A model generated the notes under the pieces. That model searched no databases. It had not been told where the DNA came from and saw only the letters and a list, made by a program, of their open reading frames with translations. This document shows, one piece after another, positions 1-6,507 of a DNA stretch of 11,095 nucleotides. The position numbers and the translations under genes were made by a program. Source of the stretch: Anaerolineales bacterium (GTDB lineage: Bacteria > Chloroflexota > Anaerolineae > Anaerolineales > UBA11657); assembly GCA_947503585.1 (NCBI GenBank), contig CANNEJ010000021.1, forward strand, positions 1-11,095. The letters run 5' to 3'. Each line of letters starts with the position of its first letter. The stretch's first letter is position 1.

Positions 1-540
1 AGCGCGCTCGAAGCGCTGCAGGCGCGGCAGCTGCGCGCGCGAGTAAGCAGCTGCCAGCCAGCGCGCGGGATTGTCCGGTTCCGCCGCCACTACGCTGTGC
101 TGCAGCATGGTTTCGGCGTTGTGTGCATCGTAAATAATGCGCGCAGCGGGGTGGCGCTGCTTGTAGGCGCGCAGCATTGGCATGTAGCATCCCAATTCAA
201 GGCCTTCCATCTGAATAACATCGTAGTCTTCGGCAGCCAGCAGTGTTCGCAAGTGCTGCGCATACAGGGGCGAACTTAAGCGCAGCGCCAAATCCGGCTG
301 TGTGGAGAGTGCCAATGTTGCGAGGCGCGCAAACGCGCTGCGCGCCGGCTGCGGCACAAGCACCACGCGTTCGCACGCCGCGAGCAGCTCCGGCGCAGCT
401 GCGGCTGCGGTGCGCGCAAACGAAAGCAGCGTGATGGGGTGCCGCGGCGCCAGGCCGGAGATGATGCCCCAGTTGCGCAGCGCAGTGCCTTGCATCGGCG
501 GGAACGGCAGACCGGGCGTTAGCAGCAGCAGCTTAGCCAT
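1..540 (-). CDS. GT4-type glycosyltransferase, N-terminal part (cut by window edge)
   Basis: The first 180 residues are visible; the gene continues past the left edge. The protein starts MAKLLLLTPGLPFPP, the usual first beta-strand and glycine-rich loop of the GT-B acceptor domain (residues 3-20). It then shows YDVIQMEGLEL (106-116) and YDAHNAE (137-143); these patterns are typical of GT4 glycosyltransferases that transfer a sugar from a nucleotide-sugar donor onto a cell-surface glycan or lipid. The donor-binding C-terminal domain lies outside the window, so sugar and acceptor cannot be named. The ATG at 540 overlaps the end of the upstream glycosyltransferase gene by 8 bases, so the two are translationally coupled in one operon. 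A weak GGTG lies just upstream. The reading frame is open to the edge with no frameshift. Family level is fairly safe; specific function is unknown. Confidence 0.85.
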   Translation of the reverse strand, partial: MAKLLLLTPGLPFPPMQGTALRNWGIISGLAPRHPITLLSFARTAAAAAPELLAACERVVLVPQPARSAFARLATLALSTQPDLALRLSSPLYAQHLRTLLAAEDYDVIQMEGLELGCYMPMLRAYKQRHPAARIIYDAHNAETMLQHSVVAAEPDNPARWLAAAYSRAQLPRLQRFERA

Positions 541-1639
541 GCAACACCAAGTCATAGACGCGCAAAGTTTCCCGGCAGCAGCGCTCCCATGAAAACTCTG
601 CGGCGCGCGCCAGCCCGGCAGCGCGCTTTGCGGCGCGCAGCGCAGAGTCGCTGAGTGCGCGTTGCATTGCATCTGCAATCGAGGCATCGTCATCGGGTTC
701 GCAGCTGATGGCTGCGCCGCCGGCGATTTCGGGCAGCGAGCCGCGGTTGGAGATTACGACTGGAGTGCCGCAGGCCATTGCCTCAAGCACCGGCAGGCCA
801 AAACCTTCGTAGTGCGACGGCAGCGCCAGCACGCTGGCGCCGGTATATAGTGCCGGCAAATCTGCTGCCGGAAAGTCGGGGCGCAGCATTAGATGCGGTT
901 GCAGGTGTTGTGCCGCGGCTTGGGTTTGCAATTCTGGCTGCAGCCAGCCACTGTTTCCCGCCAGCACCAGCGCGGGCGCGTCCGGTAGTTGCTGGCGTAC
1001 AAGCGCATAAGCACGCAGCAGCGCCGGCAGATTCTTGCGCGGTTCAAAGGTGCCCACAAATAGCAGATAGTCTTCCGGCAGCGCATGGCGCGTGCGCATT
1101 GCAGTAACCGCTTGCGCCGGCTGCGGGGCAAAACGCGGGTCTTGCGCTAAGTGCACGGTGTGCACGGAAGCAGCCGGCACCGGCAGGCGTTGCAGAATAT
1201 CCTGGCGGGTGGCTTCCGAGTCGGCGAGGATGGCGTGTGCGCCGCGCACCGATGCAATAATTTGATTGTTGTAGTAGCGGCGGCTTTCAGCCGTGAGGAA
1301 CTGCGGATAGATCAAGAAGGTGAGGTCATGAATTGTGATTACCGAGCGCCAGCCGGCTGCCAGCGGGCCAATAAAGTCCGGCGAGTGCAGAAGCTGCGGC
1401 CGGTGCGGCCACAGTTCGGCGGCCAGAGTCAGGCGCTCCAGGCGGTGATGAGCGGGCGTCCAGCAGCGCATGGAGCGCGCGCCGGGTGCAACGGGCAAAA
1501 GCGCCGGCCGCCGCGCATGCAGCATTAGGTAGTCGTTGGCACTGTCTTGCAGTGGCAGGCGGGTCATTAAGGCGCGCACATAGCTGGCAATCCCGCCCTG
1601 CGTGTAATACGGGAGGCGCGCATCAATTGCAATCCGCAT
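533..1639 (-). CDS. GT4 family glycosyltransferase (group 1, mannosyltransferase-like)
   Basis: A complete 368-residue GT-B fold enzyme, the normal length for the family. The N-terminal domain begins MRIAIDARLP and has the acceptor loop GGIASYVRAL (15-24) and HDLTF (104-108). The C-terminal donor domain has FVGTFEPRKNL (194-204), LAGNSGW (226-232), and the GT4 E-x7-E signature with E278 and E286 in YEGFGLPVLEAMACGTPVV. Such enzymes move a sugar from a nucleotide-sugar to a growing surface polysaccharide or glycolipid at the inner face of the membrane; the exact sugar is not readable. The frame is open upstream to 1924, but that extension runs antisense into the divergent gene and is not family-like, so I start at 1639. 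A TTGACA/TATCAT promoter sits immediately before this ATG. The gene overlaps the next glycosyltransferase by 8 bases. Confidence 0.93.
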   Translation of the reverse strand: MRIAIDARLPYYTQGGIASYVRALMTRLPLQDSANDYLMLHARRPALLPVAPGARSMRCWTPAHHRLERLTLAAELWPHRPQLLHSPDFIGPLAAGWRSVITIHDLTFLIYPQFLTAESRRYYNNQIIASVRGAHAILADSEATRQDILQRLPVPAASVHTVHLAQDPRFAPQPAQAVTAMRTRHALPEDYLLFVGTFEPRKNLPALLRAYALVRQQLPDAPALVLAGNSGWLQPELQTQAAAQHLQPHLMLRPDFPAADLPALYTGASVLALPSHYEGFGLPVLEAMACGTPVVISNRGSLPEIAGGAAISCEPDDDASIADAMQRALSDSALRAAKRAAGLARAAEFSWERCCRETLRVYDLVLHG

Positions 1640-1675
1640 GGCAGCATGATAGCCGTTGCGCTGCGGGCGTGTCAA
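1640..1675 (-). promoter_or_regulatory. Minus-strand sigma-70-type promoter, probably leaderless
   Basis: Read on the minus strand: a perfect -35 TTGACA (1675-1670), an 18-base spacer, the -10 box TATCAT (1651-1646, 5 of 6 consensus), then six bases and the ATG of the glycosyltransferase at 1639. With a standard 6-7 base discriminator, transcription would begin at or next to the A of that ATG, giving a leaderless mRNA. There is no Shine-Dalgarno sequence before this start, which agrees. Boxes and spacing are seen directly; promoter activity and start point are inferred. Confidence 0.65.
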
Positions 1676-1685
1676 CACACGCCCG
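1664..1685. promoter_or_regulatory. Inverted-repeat operator candidate between divergent promoters
   Basis: A perfect 9-bp inverted repeat: CGGGCGTGT, spacer CAAC, ACACGCCCG. Its left arm and spacer contain the minus-strand -35 box (1670-1675). Its centre is about 35 bases from the ATG at 1639 and about 37 bases from the ATG at 1712, so a dimeric protein bound here would cover the -35 zone of both divergent promoters. Neither strand has a T-tract after the hairpin, so a terminator is unlikely. The regulator is not encoded in the window as far as I can see. Confidence 0.5.
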
Positions 1686-1698
1686 AAAATTGCGAATG

Positions 1699-1711
1699 TA
1701 TAATGCCAAAC
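1699..1711 (+). promoter_or_regulatory. Plus-strand -10 box (TATAAT) for the coiled-coil/selB unit
   Basis: A perfect TATAAT at 1699-1704 in otherwise GC-rich sequence is followed by seven bases and an ATG at 1712. That spacing puts the transcription start at the ATG, implying a leaderless message. No good -35 stands 16-19 bases upstream; the nearest resemblance is TCAACA at 1672-1677 with a spacer of 21, so an activator or a non-standard sigma contact may be needed. Confidence 0.5.
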
Positions 1712-2887
1712 ATGCCCGAAGTTCAAGCAAGCAACGCGGTGGAGTGGCTGGAAGAGCAGCGCATGAAGGACCGCAAGCTGCTGGCTGCGATGCACGAGCA
1801 GCTTGCCGGACTGGAGACGGCGCAGCGCCAGTTGTTGGCGCGGGTGGCCGAGTTTGAAGCGGATCTGCAGAAGGCGCGCGCCGCTGCCGTGCAGTCCACC
1901 AAGGTGCCGGAACAGCTGGACCAATTGCGCGTCGAGATCGGCCAGCTTTTAGAGGGGGTGGAGCAGCGCCGCAGCAAGGCGGAGCGCGAAAGCGAGAAGC
2001 ATCGGCTGCAGGATCGTGATCTCGTAAACGGCCAGCTGGCAGACCTGTTGAAGCGCGTGGAAGCGCTGCGCGTGACCGATGAACTAGCCGCACGCAAAGA
2101 AGGCGAGCTGCGCCTGTTTCAAATGGCCGGTGACATGCGCCAGCGCCTTGATGTGGTGGTGCGCGGCGATGGCGAGCGCACTGCCGCGCTGGCCAGCATT
2201 CAGGAGCAGCGCCGGCAGGATTCCAAGCGCATGACGGACATGTACAGTGAGGTGCAGCAAGCGCGGCGCCGGGTGGATGACCTGAAGGCGCGCGCCGATG
2301 TGATGCAGGACGTGTCCGTGCGCAGCGATGTGCGCGTGGGCGAAATGCTGGGCCTGGAAACCGACCGGCATAACAAGCAGGCTGCATGGCTCGAGCAGCA
2401 AAATCTGGTTCAGTTGGAACGCGAGCGGGCAGCGCGCGAGGCGTACGCTGCGCTGGCCGGCTTTGAAGCAGTGGTCCGCGAGTTCAGCCAGCGTATGGAT
2501 ATCTATGCTGAGTCGCACCGCGAGATGCAGCGCACTGCGCAGTCCTTTGGCGACCAGACCGCGCGGCTGGACCGCGCTATGGTGGAGGCGCGCGAGGCGC
2601 AGCGCCTGCTTACTGACCGCATGCTCGAAGAGTGGAATGAGTTTGTGGCGGCTGACCAGCGCAAGTGGAACGCACATGTGTTGACTCGTGATGAGCAATG
2701 GCGCGAGCATCTCAATCGCCATGCGGTAGAGCTGGCGCGCCTGGCAGTAGTGGAACAGGGCGCCAAGGATGCCGCCGAAGTGATGCGCGCCATGCAGAAG
2801 ACTGATCAGGCGCGGCTCAAATCCCTGTTCGATGTTATTCAGGAGGCAGTGTCCGCCAACGAGCAACCGCCAACTCGCGTGCGCTGA
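1712..2887 (+). CDS. Soluble coiled-coil protein of unknown function, upstream of selB
   Basis: A 391-residue protein with no signal peptide and no membrane segment. It is almost wholly charged, heptad-like helix rich in Glu, Arg, Gln, Ala and Leu (for example AVEWLEEQRMKDRKLL near the N-terminus and LLTDRMLEEWNEFVAADQRKW in the last third), with no recognisable enzyme motif. It would be a cytoplasmic, rod-like, probably oligomeric protein. I do not recognise a named family. Start choice: ATGs at 1646, 1703 and 1712 are in frame. The 1646 start lies within the opposite promoter, and 1703 lies inside the TATAAT, so a message from that promoter can only use 1712; no start has a Shine-Dalgarno sequence. 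If another promoter is used, 1703 would add three residues. It ends with TGA 12 bases before selB and in the same frame, so the two are almost certainly co-transcribed; a link to selenocysteine insertion is only positional. Confidence 0.82.
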   Translation: MPEVQASNAVEWLEEQRMKDRKLLAAMHEQLAGLETAQRQLLARVAEFEADLQKARAAAVQSTKVPEQLDQLRVEIGQLLEGVEQRRSKAERESEKHRLQDRDLVNGQLADLLKRVEALRVTDELAARKEGELRLFQMAGDMRQRLDVVVRGDGERTAALASIQEQRRQDSKRMTDMYSEVQQARRRVDDLKARADVMQDVSVRSDVRVGEMLGLETDRHNKQAAWLEQQNLVQLERERAAREAYAALAGFEAVVREFSQRMDIYAESHREMQRTAQSFGDQTARLDRAMVEAREAQRLLTDRMLEEWNEFVAADQRKWNAHVLTRDEQWREHLNRHAVELARLAVVEQGAKDAAEVMRAMQKTDQARLKSLFDVIQEAVSANEQPPTRVR

Positions 2888-2899
2888 GCCCGCGCGCTA

Positions 2900-4810
2900 A
2901 TGGCCGTTATCTGCACTGCCGGGCATGTAGACCACGGCAAGTCCACCCTCGTTCAAGCCCTAACCGGCACCCATCCAGACCGCCTCAAAGAAGAGCGCGA
3001 ACGCGAGATGACCATCGATCTCGGCTTCGCGTGGTTTGAGCTGCCCGGCGTCGGTCCCGTTGGCATTGTGGATGTACCCGGCCATCGTGATTTTATTGAG
3101 AACATGCTGGCGGGTGTGGGTGGGGTGGATGCAGCGCTTTTTGTAATTGCTGCGGATGAGGGCTTGATGCCGCAAACGCGCGAGCATCTGGCAATCCTCG
3201 ACTTGCTGGGGGTGGCTGCCGGCGTGGTGGCGCTGGCCAAATGCGACACCGTGCAAGATCCGGATTGGCTGGCACTGGTGACCGCTGAAATTCATGAAGC
3301 GCTGCTGCCGACCGCACTATCCGGCGCTGCCGTGCTGCCTGTGTCCGCAGTTACGGGGGCTGGTATTCCGCAGTTGCTGGCAGCGCTGCAACACGTGCTG
3401 GCGCAAAGGCCTGCGCGCGCGGACACCGGGCGCGCGCGGCTGCCGGTCGACCGCGTTTTTACCCTGCCGGGATTTGGCACCGTGGTAACCGGCACGCTGC
3501 TGGGCGGCAGTCTGGAGCTGGGCGCCGAGGTGAGCGTTTTGCCGGCAGGATTGCGCGCGCGGGTGCGTGGCCTGCAGACGCATCGTGCGGCGTTACCGCT
3601 GGTGCGGCCCGGCAACCGCGTGGCCGTAAACCTGAGCGGCGTGGCCACCACGCAAGTCCGGCGCGGCGATGTTGTGGCGCAGCCGGATACGCTGCTGCCC
3701 ACGCGCTTGCTGGATGTGCAGTACCGCCACTTGCCGGAGGGGCATGGCACGCGTGCGCTGCGCCACAACACGCAAGTTAAGCTGTTTGTGGGTGCCGCCG
3801 AAGTGCTGGCGCGTGTGCGCTGCCTGGGCCTGCGCCAGGTTGTGCCGGGTGAAAGCGGCTGGCTGCAGCTTGTGTTGCAGCAGCCTGTGGCCGTCTCAGT
3901 TGGCGACCGCTTTATTCTGCGGTTGCCTTCGCCTTCCACAACGATTGGGGGCGGAGTAGTGGTGGATGCACAGCCGCGCCGTCTGCATCGCAGCAGTGAC
4001 GCGGCGGTTGTGGTCCGGCTGGCTGCGCTGGCAACCAGCGAACCGGCCGAGCTGCTGCTGGCCGCCGTGCGCACGCTGGGCGTGTGCGAGCTTGCAGAAG
4101 CAGTGGAGCGCGCCGGCCTTTCGCCGGAGCAAACTGCACCTGCGGTGCAGGCACTGACTGCGCGTGCCGCACTGTTGGCGCTTGGCAGCGCGCAGCCGGA
4201 TGGCGCGCCAGCCCTGCTGGCTGCGGTTGAGCTGGGGCAGCAGTTTAGCGAGCGGGCAGCGCGCGAGCTCCGTGACTTTCACATTGCGTACCCGTTGCGC
4301 AGCGGCATGCCGCGCGAGGAACTTAAGAGCCGCATGGGACAGACGGTGCGCGCCTTCAATGCCTTGTTGGAGCACGCCGGCGTGCAGGGATTGATTGTGG
4401 ACGAACGCAGCACTGTGCGCCTTGCGGATCACAGCGTGCGTTTCACTGCACAGCAACAGGCGCAGGTTGAAGCCCTGCTGGCGCGCTTTGTGGGCGGCCT
4501 GGCTGGCACACTGCCTTCGCGCAAGGAGAGTGTAGAAGCAGTCGGCGATGTGGTGCTGCAGGCGCTGCTGGCGCAGGGGCGCCTGCACGCGCTCTCGGCA
4601 GAGGTGCTGGTGCCGGATGTTGTGTATGCACAGATGCTGGAGACAGTTCGTCAGGAAGCCGGCGCGCAGGGCAGCATCACTGTGGCGGCTCTGCGCGACA
4701 AACTGCATACCAGCCGCAAGTATGCGCTTGCAATGCTGGAGCATTTGGATGCGCGCGGCATTACCCAGCGGCGCGGGGACGAGCGTGTGCTGCGCGAACC
4801 GCGCAGCTAG
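2900..4810 (+). CDS. selB: Selenocysteine-specific translation elongation factor SelB
   Basis: A complete 636-residue SelB, close to the usual bacterial length. SelB is a GTPase that carries Sec-tRNA(Sec) to the ribosome at UGA codons marked by a SECIS hairpin. The GTPase domain shows G1 GHVDHGKST (8-16), the switch region EREREMTIDLGF (32-43), G3 DVPGHRDF (58-65), the G4 position as AKCD (113-116) and G5 SA (149-150). EF-Tu-like barrel domains follow (about 180-360, with VFTLPGFGTVVTGTL at 186-200), then C-terminal winged helices that in this family bind the SECIS RNA, including FHIAYPLRSGMPREELK (460-476) and TSRKYALAMLEHLD (604-617). The unusual SelB feature is Ala rather than Asn or Thr at the first G4 position. 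The start has no Shine-Dalgarno sequence and probably relies on coupling to the coiled-coil gene 12 bases upstream. selA, selC and selD are not in the window. Confidence 0.95.
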   Translation: MAVICTAGHVDHGKSTLVQALTGTHPDRLKEEREREMTIDLGFAWFELPGVGPVGIVDVPGHRDFIENMLAGVGGVDAALFVIAADEGLMPQTREHLAILDLLGVAAGVVALAKCDTVQDPDWLALVTAEIHEALLPTALSGAAVLPVSAVTGAGIPQLLAALQHVLAQRPARADTGRARLPVDRVFTLPGFGTVVTGTLLGGSLELGAEVSVLPAGLRARVRGLQTHRAALPLVRPGNRVAVNLSGVATTQVRRGDVVAQPDTLLPTRLLDVQYRHLPEGHGTRALRHNTQVKLFVGAAEVLARVRCLGLRQVVPGESGWLQLVLQQPVAVSVGDRFILRLPSPSTTIGGGVVVDAQPRRLHRSSDAAVVVRLAALATSEPAELLLAAVRTLGVCELAEAVERAGLSPEQTAPAVQALTARAALLALGSAQPDGAPALLAAVELGQQFSERAARELRDFHIAYPLRSGMPREELKSRMGQTVRAFNALLEHAGVQGLIVDERSTVRLADHSVRFTAQQQAQVEALLARFVGGLAGTLPSRKESVEAVGDVVLQALLAQGRLHALSAEVLVPDVVYAQMLETVRQEAGAQGSITVAALRDKLHTSRKYALAMLEHLDARGITQRRGDERVLREPRS

Positions 4811-4836
4811 CAGCCGGCTGCTAGCTGCCTATTTTT
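4803..4836 (+). terminator. Intrinsic terminator spanning the selB stop codon
   Basis: A perfect 26-bp palindrome, GCAGCTAGCAGCC (4803-4815) followed directly by its reverse complement (4816-4828), then CTATTTTT. As RNA this folds into a strong GC-rich stem with a minimal CCGG loop and a U-rich tail, the form of a Rho-independent terminator. The selB TAG (4808-4810) lies inside the left arm. The T-tract is only on the plus-strand side, so it serves selB rather than the convergent amidohydrolase gene ending at 4851. Confidence 0.75.
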
Positions 4837-4850
4837 GCGCGGGTAGCGGG

Positions 4851-6479
4851 CTAATCCAGCTCGGGCAGGCGGTGTTTCCACTCACCGCCCACAATTGTGC
4901 CAACCACCTGCGTGGCGCGCAGCTCATGCGCCGCGCACTTAAAGACATCGCGGTCAACCACAATTAAGTCTGCCAGCCAGCCCGGCTGCAGCGTGCCCAG
5001 CCGGTCTTCCATTCCGGCGGCGTAAGCCGCACCGCTGGTGTAGCCGGCCAACGCCTCAGCCAGCGTTAGGCATTGCTCCGGGTACCATGCACTGGCTCCC
5101 GGTGCAGCATCCGGCTGCGTGCGGGTGACCGCCGCGTGCAGGCCGTAAAACGGATTGTGCGATTCCACCGGTGCATCGCTGCCGAACGCCAGCACTGCGC
5201 CCGCCTGTAGCTGCGTGCGCCACGCATACGCGCCTGCGCAGCGCGCGCCCCAATAGCGCTGCGCCGAAACCATATCCCCCAACGCATGAATGGGCTGCAT
5301 TGACGCTACAACGCCCAGTGCGCCGAGGCGGCCGGCATCTGCTGCGTGCAACAGCTGCACATGTTCGATTCTGTGGCGGCGCATCGCCGGTGTTTCGCCG
5401 CGCTGAGCTTCCTCGTGCCGCACGGCCTCCAGCACATCCAGAACCTCATGATTGGCGCGATCGCCAATTGCATGCACGGTGATGGGCAAGCCCGCGGCAC
5501 TGGCGCGGCTGGCTTTGTCCGCAAGCTCCTCTTTGTCCATTAGCTGCATGCCAAAGTTGGCTGGTTCGTTTGCGTAGGGTGCCAGCATGGATGCCGTGCG
5601 CGGGCCGAGCGCACCATCAATAAAGATCTTGATGTTGCCAATGCGCAGCCAGTCGTCCCCCAGGCCACTGCGCAGGCCAAGGGCAATCGCTTCATCCAGC
5701 TGCTCCACGGGCACATGCTTTACAACGCGCAGGCCCAGCTTGTGCTCCGTCCGCAGTTGTTGGAAGGCGACGAACGCGTCGCGCCGGTCAAAGTCGTGAA
5801 TGCCGGTGAGACCCACTTGCCAGGCCTGCGTTTGGGCTGCTGCCATAGAAGCCAAGCGCTGTGCCGACGTTTGCGCCGGTATCTTGTCGTATGCCAGCGC
5901 ACAGGCTGTTTCAAACAACATGCCATCTGCGCGACCGCGGTCGTCGCGGCTAATGCGGCCGCCCGCCGGGTGCGGAGTTCCCGCTTGAATACCGGACGCA
6001 CGCAGGGCGGCACTGTTTACCCAGGCCGAATGCAGTGATTTGTCGGTGAGGTAAACCGGGTGCAGGGGAACCGCGGCGTCCAATTCGCTTGCCAGCGGAA
6101 ACGCGCCATCCCAATCGGTTTGATTCCAGCCGTGGCCCACAACCCAGGCGCCGGCCGGCAGGGTTGCAGCGCGGGCCGCAACGCGTTGCAGGGCATCGGC
6201 CTTCGTGCTTACGCCCACATCCACCATCGCCAGGCTGAGCGCAAAATACTCGAAGTGCATATGAGCATCTGTAAGGCCCGGCAGCACTGTGCGGCCGTGC
6301 AAGTCCACCTGCTCGGTGCGCGCACCGGCAAGCGCCCGCACGGCTTGGTCTGAGCCTACTGCCAGTATTTCCCCGGCGCGCAGGGCAATGGCTTGCGCCG
6401 GCGCCTGTTGCCCGCCCGCGGAATAGACGCACCCGTTAAAAAGAATCAGATGCGGGTCATGGCGGTGGGAGAGGTTCAT
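4851..6479 (-). CDS. Amidohydrolase family 3 (YtcJ-like) metal-dependent hydrolase
   Basis: A complete 542-residue protein, typical of the YtcJ/amidohydrolase-3 family (about 520-560). It has the N-terminal beta-sandwich, then the TIM-barrel metal site: HxH in LTDAHMH (H73, H75), the bridging-lysine candidate K284 in IKIFIDGALGPRTA, H336 in VHAIGDRANHE, H373 in RIEHVQLLH, and D435 in FGSDAPVESHNP. The C-terminal strand ends LADLIVVDRDVF (502-513). These residues fit an active zinc-type hydrolase of C-N bonds in amides or related compounds; the substrate cannot be told, and relatives include formamide- and exoenzyme-regulating members. No signal peptide is seen, so it should be cytoplasmic. 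It starts 28 bases after parB on the same strand with no terminator between, so it is probably the last gene of the origin-side operon. There is no clear Shine-Dalgarno sequence. It has no obvious link to chromosome segregation. Confidence 0.9.
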   Translation of the reverse strand: MNLSHRHDPHLILFNGCVYSAGGQQAPAQAIALRAGEILAVGSDQAVRALAGARTEQVDLHGRTVLPGLTDAHMHFEYFALSLAMVDVGVSTKADALQRVAARAATLPAGAWVVGHGWNQTDWDGAFPLASELDAAVPLHPVYLTDKSLHSAWVNSAALRASGIQAGTPHPAGGRISRDDRGRADGMLFETACALAYDKIPAQTSAQRLASMAAAQTQAWQVGLTGIHDFDRRDAFVAFQQLRTEHKLGLRVVKHVPVEQLDEAIALGLRSGLGDDWLRIGNIKIFIDGALGPRTASMLAPYANEPANFGMQLMDKEELADKASRASAAGLPITVHAIGDRANHEVLDVLEAVRHEEAQRGETPAMRRHRIEHVQLLHAADAGRLGALGVVASMQPIHALGDMVSAQRYWGARCAGAYAWRTQLQAGAVLAFGSDAPVESHNPFYGLHAAVTRTQPDAAPGASAWYPEQCLTLAEALAGYTSGAAYAAGMEDRLGTLQPGWLADLIVVDRDVFKCAAHELRATQVVGTIVGGEWKHRLPELD

Positions 6480-6507
6480 GGAGCAGCAGCGGCCGGGGCG
6501 CGCCTAT

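Noticed and set aside
1623..2387. 254-codon minus-strand open frame opposite the coiled-coil gene
   Set aside because: Pro/Ala/Arg-rich antisense shadow with no motif. The heptad-like pattern is on the plus strand.
3389..3398. CACGTG core that could mark a parS site
   Set aside because: The flanks do not form the TGTTnCACGTGnAACA palindrome, and it lies inside the selB coding sequence. No other parS-like site was seen.
3292..4744. Long minus-strand open frames opposite selB (260 and 282 codons)
   Set aside because: Both are shadows of a strongly conserved SelB. Their composition is Ser/Thr/Arg- or His/Gln-rich and not protein-like.
5363..5372. GTTCGATTC, like a tRNA T-loop
   Set aside because: It is inside the amidohydrolase gene and no acceptor, D or anticodon stems can be drawn around it.
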